A stretch of 59,981 nt of DNA from CAZOEL01 sp964578835 (lineage in GTDB: Bacteria > Desulfobacterota > Syntrophobacteria > Syntrophobacterales > Syntrophobacteraceae). The translations under genes and the position numbers were made by a program. Location: contig CAZOEL010000041.1 in the NCBI GenBank assembly GCA_964578835.1, positions 1 to 59,981 on the forward strand. Reading direction: 5' to 3'. Numbering within the stretch: position 1 is the stretch's first letter; each line of letters begins with the position of its first letter. The notes beneath the pieces were generated by a model. The model saw only the letters and a program-made list of their open reading frames with translations, did not search any database and was not told the DNA's origin. Below are positions 34,236-42,290 of the stretch, piece after piece.

Positions 34236-35495
34236 ATGAACCTTCAGACAACAACTCATACAACTATGCCTCAGTCCGGAGTAAATCTCGCCAGGGATAT
34301 GAACTCGGCCTTCAAGGAAGAATTGAAGTCGTTAATTCAAAGCTCCATAGGGCCTTGTGTCTCCATTTATATGCCGACTCACCGAGCCGGGATGGAGACG
34401 CAGCAAAGCCCGATTCGACTCAGCAATCTCATCAGACTGGCGGAGGAGCGATTGATCGAGTATGGCATGCGCCCGCCGGACGCTCGGGAATTGTTAAGCC
34501 AGGCAAATGACATGCAAAAGGATAGTTTTTTCTGGAGAAGTCAGGCGGATGGTCTTGCCACGTTTATTTCTCCAACATTGTTTCGCACATATAGGCTTCC
34601 TCTACATTTCGACGAACTGGTCGTCGTGTCCGACCGGTTTCATTTCAAGCCATTTTTGCGGATGTTCAATATAGACGGTTTTTTTTACGTGCTGGCAATC
34701 AGTCAGAAGGGATCTCGTTTGCTCGAGTGCACGCGATACGGACTTCAGGAGATCGATCTGAGCGGGTTGGAGGTGCCGAAGAATATCGATGAAGCGCTCA
34801 AATACGACGATATGATGAGCAAGATCCGGTTCCATACTCGTGTTATTGCGGGGCCGAAAAGGCAGAGGCCGGGGTTGGTTCGAGGGGGCGGTCCGACCAT
34901 CAGGGACTCCATATTCCGCGGGCATGGCGCGGGAGTTGACGATACCAAGACCGATATTATGCGTTATCTCATCAAGGTAGATGACGGATTGCGCGAAGTT
35001 CTGAAAGATGAACGGGCTCCGCTGGTGCTGGCTGGCGTCGATTATCTGCTCCCGCTCTATGTGGAGAGCAGTTCGTACCAGTACATTTTTGACGAAGGAA
35101 TTACTGGAAATCCTGATGGCCTGAGCTCAAAGGAGCTCCATGAACAAGCATGGGCGCTTGTGGAGCCCTACTTCCGGCAGGCGCAGAAGGATGCTGAGGG
35201 CAGGTATATGGAATTGGCCGGAACTGGGCTGACGACGGATGTTGTTGCGGAAGCGGTGTCTGGAGCCTATTTCGGCAGAGTCGACACGCTCTTCGTATCC
35301 ACAGGGGTCCAACGGTGGGGCGCGTTCAACCCTGAAAACAACAAGACGGAAATCCATGGGAAGCCTCATCCCGGAGATGAGGATCTACTGGACTTGGCCG
35401 CCGTTCAGACATTTTTGCACGGCGGGACCGTCTACGCGGTAGATCCGGAAGAGGCGCCCGGCGGAGGCGAGATAGCCGCAATACTACGTTATTGA
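34236..35495 (+). CDS. baeRF-type protein (bacterial release-factor-1-like domain)
   Basis: 419 aa from ATG at 34236, with AAGGAG nine bases upstream; an ATG at 34188 in frame lacks such a site. Recognised by pattern: CVSIYMPTHRAGMET near residue 35, QADGLATFISPTLF, FHFKPFLRM, FYVLAISQKGSRLLECT and LVLAGVDYLLPLYVESS. These match bacterial members of the archaeo-eukaryotic release-factor superfamily (baeRF, family 3-like), thought to interact with stalled ribosomes or other ribosomal substrates. No GGQ loop is visible, as expected of this bacterial group. It stands alone between hairpins. Confidence 0.78.
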   Translation: MNLQTTTHTTMPQSGVNLARDMNSAFKEELKSLIQSSIGPCVSIYMPTHRAGMETQQSPIRLSNLIRLAEERLIEYGMRPPDARELLSQANDMQKDSFFWRSQADGLATFISPTLFRTYRLPLHFDELVVVSDRFHFKPFLRMFNIDGFFYVLAISQKGSRLLECTRYGLQEIDLSGLEVPKNIDEALKYDDMMSKIRFHTRVIAGPKRQRPGLVRGGGPTIRDSIFRGHGAGVDDTKTDIMRYLIKVDDGLREVLKDERAPLVLAGVDYLLPLYVESSSYQYIFDEGITGNPDGLSSKELHEQAWALVEPYFRQAQKDAEGRYMELAGTGLTTDVVAEAVSGAYFGRVDTLFVSTGVQRWGAFNPENNKTEIHGKPHPGDEDLLDLAAVQTFLHGGTVYAVDPEEAPGGGEIAAILRY

Positions 35496-35601
35496 TCGCC
35501 CGGAAACGAGATCCGACTGAGAAAAATATGGACTCGAAAAATGATGGCCGACATCGTAGAAGCCAAGTCCGGGAAAGATCTTGGCGATGAATGCGAACTC
35601 G

Positions 35602-35625
35602 GAGGAGGCTCTGAAGAGCCTCCTC
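35602..35625 (+). terminator. hairpin downstream of baeRF-like gene
   Basis: GAGGAGGCTC - TGAA - GAGCCTCCTC is a perfect 10-bp stem with a tetraloop, 106 bp beyond the stop. It lacks a strong T-run, so terminator function is likely but not certain. It may also serve the convergent RRM gene. Confidence 0.6.
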
Positions 35626-35697
35626 TATGAGAATGCCGATGATCCGAACTGCTCTTAACGATCGCGCTGGAAGGCCAAAGGCCGGCTTCTGCCGCTT

Positions 35698-36201
35698 CTA
35701 GTGAGAACGTCTTCCCCCGCCGGATCGACCGCCCCCGCCGCCGGAGCCGGAGCCTCGCCCGCCGCGGCCCTTATTGCCAAAGCCTCGTCCGCCGCGGCCT
35801 TTGCTGTCATATATGCCGCCGCCCTCTTTATCGAAACCACCGCCTCGTTCGCCATGGTCTCTGCCGCCGCCATAGCCGCCCCCACCGCCGCTGGGTCGGC
35901 CGCCTCCACCAGAGCCATAGCCTCCGCCTGGTCGTCCTCGGCCTGGTCCGCTGCGGGCTTCACGGGGTTTTGCCTCGTTCACCTTGAGGATCTGCCCTGC
36001 GAGCTCTTTGCCGTTGAGCCCTGCAATTGCAGCTGTAGCCTGATCCTGGTTGGGCATTTCAACGAAAGCGAACCCTCGTGACTTAAGAGTTTCGCGATCT
36101 ATGATGATCTTGACCGAATCCACTTCGCCAAACGCCTCGAATTCCCTCTGCAATTCCTGCTCGGTGGTCTTGAATGATAAGTTTCCCACAAAAATGTTCA
36201 T
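35698..36201 (-). CDS. glycine-rich RRM RNA-binding protein
   Basis: 167 aa. A single RNA recognition motif: RNP2 in NIFVGNLSF at residues 2-10 and RNP1 in RGFAFVEM near 44. A long Gly/Arg-rich tail (RGG-like repeats, from about residue 80) follows. ATG at 36201 has AAGGAA seven bases upstream. Bacterial proteins of this layout bind RNA and are often cold-induced; the RGG tail may favour condensation. The coding DNA is GC-rich and repetitive in the tail. Confidence 0.93.
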   Translation of the reverse strand: MNIFVGNLSFKTTEQELQREFEAFGEVDSVKIIIDRETLKSRGFAFVEMPNQDQATAAIAGLNGKELAGQILKVNEAKPREARSGPGRGRPGGGYGSGGGGRPSGGGGGYGGGRDHGERGGGFDKEGGGIYDSKGRGGRGFGNKGRGGRGSGSGGGGGRSGGGRRSH

Positions 36202-36779
36202 AAAGTTCCTTCTTTTTCCTTGAAATGAATGCCGGTAACTGAGCCTGAATAGACCTGCTCGACCTGGACGCTGGAGGGAGAATGCACCGGAAATGGCCAC
36301 CTTGAGGCATTATAGGGTTTGAAAGTGAATACCAAATAAGCTGAATAGCACCTTGCCATCAAAGTGGTTGTGGATTTGGCTCCCAAAAGAATGCCGTGCG
36401 GAGGCACCCGCCCGACACCCATCACATTAATCCAGAGCACTACCGAAATCAAGAGGCATGCAAGCACATTGATGAAAGGATGATTACGATGTGGCCAACC
36501 TTTTTGCTCGTAGTACTGATGGCCTCTGAACCGCAACCGGTTGTGCAGTGGGTTGCTTTGCGCTATATCATGCATGATGGGATTTGCCTTTCGACCCTGG
36601 AATAATGCATTTCCGCGTTATATCTTTCTTTCGGCTGTTGAGCTGAACAGGGGATGGCGTGAACCAGAGCTCTAAAGCTCTGAGGTCGCGATATTCGCGA
36701 ATGTTCTTGTCAGAGCTGGGCGCTGCGGGTTGTTCATGACGCTCGACGGCGCCGGTCATCGTATGACGGGAGCGCAAAA
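36202..36779. other. 578-bp intergenic region with two tandem hairpins
   Basis: No gene supported. At 36665-36682 CAGAGCT-CTAA-AGCTCTG and at 36686-36700 TCGCGA-TAT-TCGCGA are two perfect hairpins in a row, 80 to 115 bp before the TrkA-type start. They could be leader RNA of that gene. A leftward frame near 36198-36575 has one hydrophobic run but no family resemblance. Confidence 0.45.
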
Positions 36780-37448
36780 TTGAAGAAATTTGCTGTGATC
36801 GGTTTGGGAAAGTTCGGGTTTCATGTCGCCAAGAGCTTGTTTGAAGAAGGCAACGAGGTCATCGCAATCGATAAGGATCCGGACAAGGTTCAGGAAGTCG
36901 ACCTTTATTGCACCGAGGCGATTGTTTTGGACGTCTCCGAGAAGGAGAAGCTGCGTTCTCTGGGGCTGGATGAAATGGATGCCGTTGTTGTGAGCATCGG
37001 TACGGACGTGAGCCGAAGCGTTCTGGTAACGTTTTATCTTCACGAGCTTGGACTGAAGAGAGTGCTCGCCAAGGCGATCGACGAAGATCATGCAAAAGTG
37101 CTGATGCGGGTTGGAGCCACAGAGGTCATTCATCCGGAGAAGGCGATGGCGATCAAGGTGGCGCAGGGGTTGTCGAGACCTAATATCCTCGACTTTATTC
37201 CTTTATCCGAGGATTACAACTTGCTTCAGATTGCGCCTCCCGAGGCGTTTGTAGGAAAAACGTTGCGTCAGCTCGATCTTCGCGCCAAATATAGTATCCA
37301 TGTCATTGCCGTCGAGGAGGTCCTTACCGAAAACATCGTGCTTGTTCCTTCCGCCGACTTCGTCATCAAGGAAAGCGACATCCTCATTGTGCTTGGCAAA
37401 ACCCAGGATGTGAGACGCATCAAAGATCTGAGTGGGCCGCAGCCATAA
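36780..37448 (+). CDS. TrkA/KtrA-type RCK regulatory protein
   Basis: 222 aa. Cytoplasmic gating ring subunit of K+ uptake systems or channels. N-terminal RCK Rossmann domain: FAVIGLGKFGFHVAKSLFEEG at residues 4-24 (GxGxxG), IAIDKDPDKV, AVVVSIG; C-terminal RCK_C domain from about 140 (LDFIPLSEDYNLLQIAPPEAFVGK) ending DILIVLGKTQDVRRI. Start is TTG at 36780 with GGGAG upstream. No KtrB/TrkH membrane partner lies beside it, so it is an orphan here. Confidence 0.92.
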   Translation: MKKFAVIGLGKFGFHVAKSLFEEGNEVIAIDKDPDKVQEVDLYCTEAIVLDVSEKEKLRSLGLDEMDAVVVSIGTDVSRSVLVTFYLHELGLKRVLAKAIDEDHAKVLMRVGATEVIHPEKAMAIKVAQGLSRPNILDFIPLSEDYNLLQIAPPEAFVGKTLRQLDLRAKYSIHVIAVEEVLTENIVLVPSADFVIKESDILIVLGKTQDVRRIKDLSGPQP

Positions 37449-37497
37449 TGGCTTCGGCGCGGAGATTAGATTTGAAGCCAGGCCCTGGAAGGCCTGA

Positions 37498-39042
37498 ATG
37501 CAGGAAAAGGTTATGAAAGAGGTTTTGCTCGGCTTTGAGGGGATGACTTTGGAGGACCTGGCCGCGATTGCAAGAAGCGGCGCCGCAGTCGCATTGACCA
37601 AAGAGGCGGAAGAGAGGATTGTCGACGCAAGAAAACTGGTTGATGCGCGGCTCGAGCAGGGGCGGGTCATCTACGGCGTCACGACCGGATTCGGCGCTCT
37701 CAGCGATGTGACCATATCAACTGAAGACGCGAGATTGCTCCAGCGCAATATTCTGATGAGCCACGCAGCGGGAGTGGGAAATTGGCTGGACCGGGAGACC
37801 GTTCGCGCCATCATGGCCTTGCGCATAAAGGATTTTGCAAGAGGCCATTCGGGAATCAGGCTTGAAACCGTAAGACGGCTCATAGAGCTTCTCAATCGGG
37901 GAGTTTGCCCGGTCATTCCCGAAAAAGGCTCTGTGGGAGCGAGCGGCGATCTGGCTCCTTTGGCCCATCTTGGGCTTGTCCTCATTGGGCTGGGGGAAGC
38001 TTTCTATGAGGACGAAAGAATGCCGGGCGGGGAGGTTCTGAGTAAATGCGGCCTGGCGCCGCTGGAGCTGGAAGCGGGCGAAGGGCTTGCGCTGGTGAAT
38101 GGCACTCAGGTCACAAACGCCATAGGCGCTCTGGCCCTCTATGATGCCGCGCGCCTTGTGAAGCTCGCCGATATTGCAGCCGCCATGAGCCTAGAAGTGC
38201 TCATGGGCAGCCGCATGGAATTCGATCCGAGGATTCATCAGGCAAGACCACACCCCGGCCAGGCGGCGGCGGCCGAAAACATGCGAAAGCTCACCGTGAA
38301 CAGCGAGATCATATCCTCTCACAAAGATTGCACCCGAGTCCAGGACGCCTACACCCTGAGGTGCTCTCCACAGGTGCACGGGGCGAGCAAAGACGCTATA
38401 GCATACGTGCAGCGCGTGATCCAGACCGAGATCAACTCCTCTACCAGTAATCCCCTCATTTTTGCGGAATCGGGAGAATTTCTGCTGGGGGGGAACTTCC
38501 ATGCGCAACCAGTCGCCCTGGCTTTGGATTTTCTTTGCATGGCCGTAGCAGAGCTTGCGAACATTTCGGAGAGGCGCGTCGAGAGGCTTGTGAATCCGCA
38601 GTTGAGCGGCCTTCCAGCTTTTCTTGTGAGCAACGGCGGACTCAATTCCGGGTTCATGATCGCACAGTACACGGCGGCGTCTCTGGTTTCAGAGAATAAA
38701 GTGCTCTCCCATCCCGCTTGTGTCGATTCCATTCCGACTTCGGCGAACAAAGAAGATCATGTTCCCATGAGCGCCATCTCGGCCAGAAAATGCAGGGAGA
38801 TAGTGAGGAATGCGACTCACGTGATCTCTATCGAGCTTCTTTGCGCCGCTCAGGCGATGGACCTTTTCACCAACCTCAAGCCCGGCGAAGGGACGCTCGC
38901 AGCTTACAGGCGCATACGCAGCGAGATTCCCCATCTCGAAAAGGACCGCATGCTTTCTCCCGACATAGAAGCTGTGAGTCGTCTGATAAGAAGTGGAGAC
39001 ATTCTCGCCGAGGTGGAAAAAACGGTGGGAGAGCTGGGCTGA
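37498..39042 (+). CDS. hutH: histidine ammonia-lyase
   Basis: 514 aa. Removes ammonia from histidine to give urocanate. The MIO cofactor forms from the Ala-Ser-Gly in GSVGASGDLAPLAHL near residue 145; the substrate-selectivity pair in NILMSHAAG is Ser-His, typical of HAL rather than tyrosine or phenylalanine lyase. Further signatures: VIYGVTTGFGAL near 58, GTQVTNAIGAL, SSTSNPLIF, QYTAASLVSENK. ATG 37498 follows GGAAGG; a second ATG at 37513 also has a site (AGGAAA) and is equally possible. No other hut gene is here. Confidence 0.94.
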   Translation: MQEKVMKEVLLGFEGMTLEDLAAIARSGAAVALTKEAEERIVDARKLVDARLEQGRVIYGVTTGFGALSDVTISTEDARLLQRNILMSHAAGVGNWLDRETVRAIMALRIKDFARGHSGIRLETVRRLIELLNRGVCPVIPEKGSVGASGDLAPLAHLGLVLIGLGEAFYEDERMPGGEVLSKCGLAPLELEAGEGLALVNGTQVTNAIGALALYDAARLVKLADIAAAMSLEVLMGSRMEFDPRIHQARPHPGQAAAAENMRKLTVNSEIISSHKDCTRVQDAYTLRCSPQVHGASKDAIAYVQRVIQTEINSSTSNPLIFAESGEFLLGGNFHAQPVALALDFLCMAVAELANISERRVERLVNPQLSGLPAFLVSNGGLNSGFMIAQYTAASLVSENKVLSHPACVDSIPTSANKEDHVPMSAISARKCREIVRNATHVISIELLCAAQAMDLFTNLKPGEGTLAAYRRIRSEIPHLEKDRMLSPDIEAVSRLIRSGDILAEVEKTVGELG

Positions 39043-39088
39043 TCGTTTTGCTGAAAAGTTTGGAGAGCTGCGGTGGGAGGAAAGAGCC

Positions 39089-41038
39089 TCAGACGCCCGG
39101 GAGGATCACCCTGACCGTTGTTCCCGCATCAGAGTTATCCATTATCAGCACTTTTCCCTGATGGGCTTCGACGATCTTCTTGACGATCGGCAGCCCGAGC
39201 CCTGTTCCTTCTTTCTTCGTGGTGAAAAAGGGAGAAAAAACTGTCTTTCTACTTTCGGGCGGAATGCCGGAGCCCCTGTCTATAACATCTATGATGAGGC
39301 CGTGGTCTGAAAGCTCGCTTGCTACCGTCACCACTTCCCCTTCTGGCGAAGCTTGTACGGCGTTCACTATTAGATTTATGAGAACCTGCTTCATCCGTGT
39401 GGCGTCAAAAGAGCAGTGCGGCATGTCCGGGGGCATCCGGTTTTCAATCCTCACTCTCTTTTCTTGAGCCGTTCCTTCCACCAATTCGATGCTCTCGCTT
39501 ATGGCTTGATTGATGTCATCCAAATCGCGGCGCAAATCCAGCGGCCTCGAGAAGTCGAGCATGTCCTTCACCATATTCTCGAGCCTGCGGGTTTCCTTGA
39601 TGACAATCTCGAGCTTGGCTCGGTTCAGGTCGTCTTCTTTCAAATGCTTCTGCACCTGGCGAGCGAAGCCGCCTATAGCGATAAGAGGGGTTTTCATGTC
39701 GTGGGCGACGCTCGATAATGCTCGGCCCATGGCCGCCAGGCTTTCCGCATCCCTAAGTGCTATTTCCCCCCGCTCCCGTTGCAGAAGCTTCCACATGCCA
39801 TCCATAAGAAGCGTGAACTGGCGCAGGTCTGCTGCGTCGTAATCCTCTTTCTTGTTTCCCACCGCCGCCACTGCGACCACCCGGCTCCCTTCGAACACCG
39901 GAACCACCATGAGCCGCTTCATGTCGACATGACCTTCCGGATAGCCTCTCTTGTACGGGTTGGGCTCCGAATAGTCGTTCACGATGATGGGCTTGCGCCG
40001 CCGCACCGCTTCAGCCCAAAGGCCTCCCTCCTCGATCGGAAAGTGCGTCGTCTCCCCTCGAACGGCGCACTCCTGTTTGACATGCTCAGACCATGAGTGA
40101 AGAGTCAGGGCCGACTCGTCGTCATTAACCAGTCCCAAGAGCCCGATCTGACTTCCTGTGAGCATCAGTTCCTGCTCCAAGGCAAAGTCGGTTATTTGTT
40201 TCTCGGAGGCGTTCGTGATGCGACTCATCTCAAAAAGGGTCTCTAGACGCGCCTCATCAAGCCTCAAAGCTTCTTCGGTCAGACGGCGTTGAGCGATCTC
40301 ATCTTTGAGCGCGGAGTATGAATAGCTGAGATCTCTGGCCATTTTGTTGAAAGTTCGAGCGAGTTGTCCGATCTCATCGTCTGTCTTTTCTTGAATTTTG
40401 TGATCGAAGCTCCCGGCAGCGATGACGCCGATCCCTTCTTGAAGCTCTTCTATGGAGTGAGCAATCCTGTTTCCGGTATAGAGCAGAATGGCGACGCTCG
40501 TTATGGCCATCGCCACAAGCAGAAAAAGGACTAGCAAGCCGGTTTCCTTGAGAGAGTCGATGATCCTGGTTTGACTTTCATCGACGAGCCTGGAGGCTTC
40601 CACAACCATGTAGTCGAGCACTATGAGCAGTTGGTCGGCGATGAGATCCCTGCGCTTCTGCGAAATCACCGGATTCGCCGAAGGCATTCCCACCGGCTCC
40701 AGTTGAAAAAACAACATGTTGACATCGCGGTAACTATTTTTGAGAAAGGCGATGAACTCTTGTTCAACATGCTGACCGGCTTCGATATCCTCCAGGATAT
40801 CGCCGAGGGAACTGTAAACCGATTCCCACTGGATTATTTCCCGCTCTTCCGGGTGAAGCATGTAGTCATTGAAAAGAATGTCGAGGGCAAAAACTTTGTG
40901 GGTGAGCCCGGTATAGAGGGTTATTTTCTTGAAATCGCCATAAGTCTGCCGGGCGGTGAGCAGAATGACCGTAAGAATCAGGACGGCAATGGCGGTCGAG
41001 ACCAAGGCGCTCAATTGTAATTTAGCTCTTATTTTCAT
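39089..41038 (-). CDS. membrane histidine kinase with HAMP and GAF domains
   Basis: 649 aa from ATG at 41038. Two transmembrane helices (about 10-30 and 175-195) flank a periplasmic four-helix-type domain. HAMP (about 196-250), a GAF domain (about 265-410), then HisKA with ALSSVAHDMKTPLIAIGGF near 435 and HATPase_c with NLIVNAVQASP, VIDRGSGIPP and GTGLGLPIVK. It is leftward and 89 bp after a binding-protein gene, with which it probably forms an operon. The binding protein may deliver the signal. No response regulator adjoins. Confidence 0.9.
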   Translation of the reverse strand: MKIRAKLQLSALVSTAIAVLILTVILLTARQTYGDFKKITLYTGLTHKVFALDILFNDYMLHPEEREIIQWESVYSSLGDILEDIEAGQHVEQEFIAFLKNSYRDVNMLFFQLEPVGMPSANPVISQKRRDLIADQLLIVLDYMVVEASRLVDESQTRIIDSLKETGLLVLFLLVAMAITSVAILLYTGNRIAHSIEELQEGIGVIAAGSFDHKIQEKTDDEIGQLARTFNKMARDLSYSYSALKDEIAQRRLTEEALRLDEARLETLFEMSRITNASEKQITDFALEQELMLTGSQIGLLGLVNDDESALTLHSWSEHVKQECAVRGETTHFPIEEGGLWAEAVRRRKPIIVNDYSEPNPYKRGYPEGHVDMKRLMVVPVFEGSRVVAVAAVGNKKEDYDAADLRQFTLLMDGMWKLLQRERGEIALRDAESLAAMGRALSSVAHDMKTPLIAIGGFARQVQKHLKEDDLNRAKLEIVIKETRRLENMVKDMLDFSRPLDLRRDLDDINQAISESIELVEGTAQEKRVRIENRMPPDMPHCSFDATRMKQVLINLIVNAVQASPEGEVVTVASELSDHGLIIDVIDRGSGIPPESRKTVFSPFFTTKKEGTGLGLPIVKKIVEAHQGKVLIMDNSDAGTTVRVILPGV

Positions 41039-41127
41039 ACAACCACCTGCCGGGAAGATAGGATGCAAGCTTTGCGCAATGCTCGCGGGCGGATGAACTG
41101 TATACCGAATCAGGTCGGGTCGGGCGT

Positions 41128-42144
41128 CTATCTGAAGATCGAAATGGCTTTGGGCTTTACTTTGTCCAAAGCCTCCATGTAAATGAGCTCGAGGTAGTTC
41201 GGGATGTTTCCACTCAGCCTATCGTCCGATCGAATCTTCCACTTGGCTTCGTTCTCCATCGTGATTATCAGCGGCTGGTCCAGGGAAAGAACCGGCCTTT
41301 GTCTCTTCCATACGTATTGTATATATTCGGGACTCCGATTCCAACGCTTGGAAAGGATTGCTCGCGCCTTCGACTCGTTGGACTTTATAAACTCTTCCGC
41401 TGCGGCAAGAGCGCTCATCAGACGCGTAATCGCATCCTCCATCGGGCCTATGAGCTCCCGCTTCATAACAAGAACCCAGAAAGATCTCTGACTGCCCTGC
41501 GCAGGCCAGCTGACCGCATTTTCTCCAAGCCGTTCTTTCATCTCAAAGACAATGATGTCCCAGCTTATAGCGGCGTCTATCTCTCCAACGGAGATGGCGT
41601 CAAGGAGTTGTTCCGGGCTCAAATCCACAATGGTTACCTCTTCCGGCAGCAGGTTGTTCAGGGTCAGGAACACCGCCAGGTAATATTCGCCCGAACTGTT
41701 TAATGAGACTCCAAGCCGTTTTCCCCTGAGATCTCCCGGCTTCTCGATCCCTTTGTCTTTTCTGCCGACAATTTCAAAAACATACATAGAGGCAATAGAA
41801 GCGATGATTCTGAGGTTCCGATGCGTCAGACTACGCTTGACGAAAGCGAATTCCGTTGCAGCGCCTATATCCACATCGCCGTCAATCACGTGTGTCAAGG
41901 CGCTGTAGCCGGAATCGTATTCCTTTATGGTTATAGAGAGGCGGTTCTTCTCAAAGAAACCCAATTCTTTGGCTATGACAACAAGAGCGGAGTATTCCGA
42001 ATCCGTTATGCCGATGGCGAGCTTATCCGGATTTGCGGCTTCCCTCGCCTGACGCGCGGGATTCAACATGAAGGCTGCCGTCGATCCAATCAACAGTGCG
42101 CCAATGCCCAGGCAGATGAGAGCTCGCTTATCGATTCCGCGCAT
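41128..42144 (-). CDS. ABC-type substrate-binding protein (NMT1/SsuA-like)
   Basis: 338 aa from ATG at 42144; the frame is open to 42393 but that part overlaps glnS. An N-terminal hydrophobic helix (ALICLGIGALLIGSTAAFML) acts as signal peptide or anchor. The two-lobe fold shows KLAIGITDSEYSALVVIAKELGFF at the start, GYSALTHVIDGDVDIGAATEFAFV, LRGKRLGVSLNSSGEYYL and AISVGEIDAAISW. Ligand type (thiamine precursor, taurine/sulfonate or nitrate) cannot be fixed. No permease or ATPase follows, only a histidine kinase, so a sensory role is likely (inference). Confidence 0.85.
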   Translation of the reverse strand: MRGIDKRALICLGIGALLIGSTAAFMLNPARQAREAANPDKLAIGITDSEYSALVVIAKELGFFEKNRLSITIKEYDSGYSALTHVIDGDVDIGAATEFAFVKRSLTHRNLRIIASIASMYVFEIVGRKDKGIEKPGDLRGKRLGVSLNSSGEYYLAVFLTLNNLLPEEVTIVDLSPEQLLDAISVGEIDAAISWDIIVFEMKERLGENAVSWPAQGSQRSFWVLVMKRELIGPMEDAITRLMSALAAAEEFIKSNESKARAILSKRWNRSPEYIQYVWKRQRPVLSLDQPLIITMENEAKWKIRSDDRLSGNIPNYLELIYMEALDKVKPKAISIFR

Positions 42145-42290
42145 AACCCCGGCTTTTCCTCTCTTGTATGAAGTCTCAAGACGGCTTCGGCTGATGACCC
42201 GCCTTCCGCTAAGATAATGTCCCTCCTTCCCATAAGGCGTCGAGCGTTCAGATTTGCAGATCAAAACTTCTTCAGCAGGCTCGATTCGCC

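Noticed and set aside
36198..36575. Leftward open frame with one hydrophobic stretch upstream of the RRM gene
   Set aside because: It overlaps the RRM ribosome binding site, has no start signal, and does not resemble a membrane protein family.
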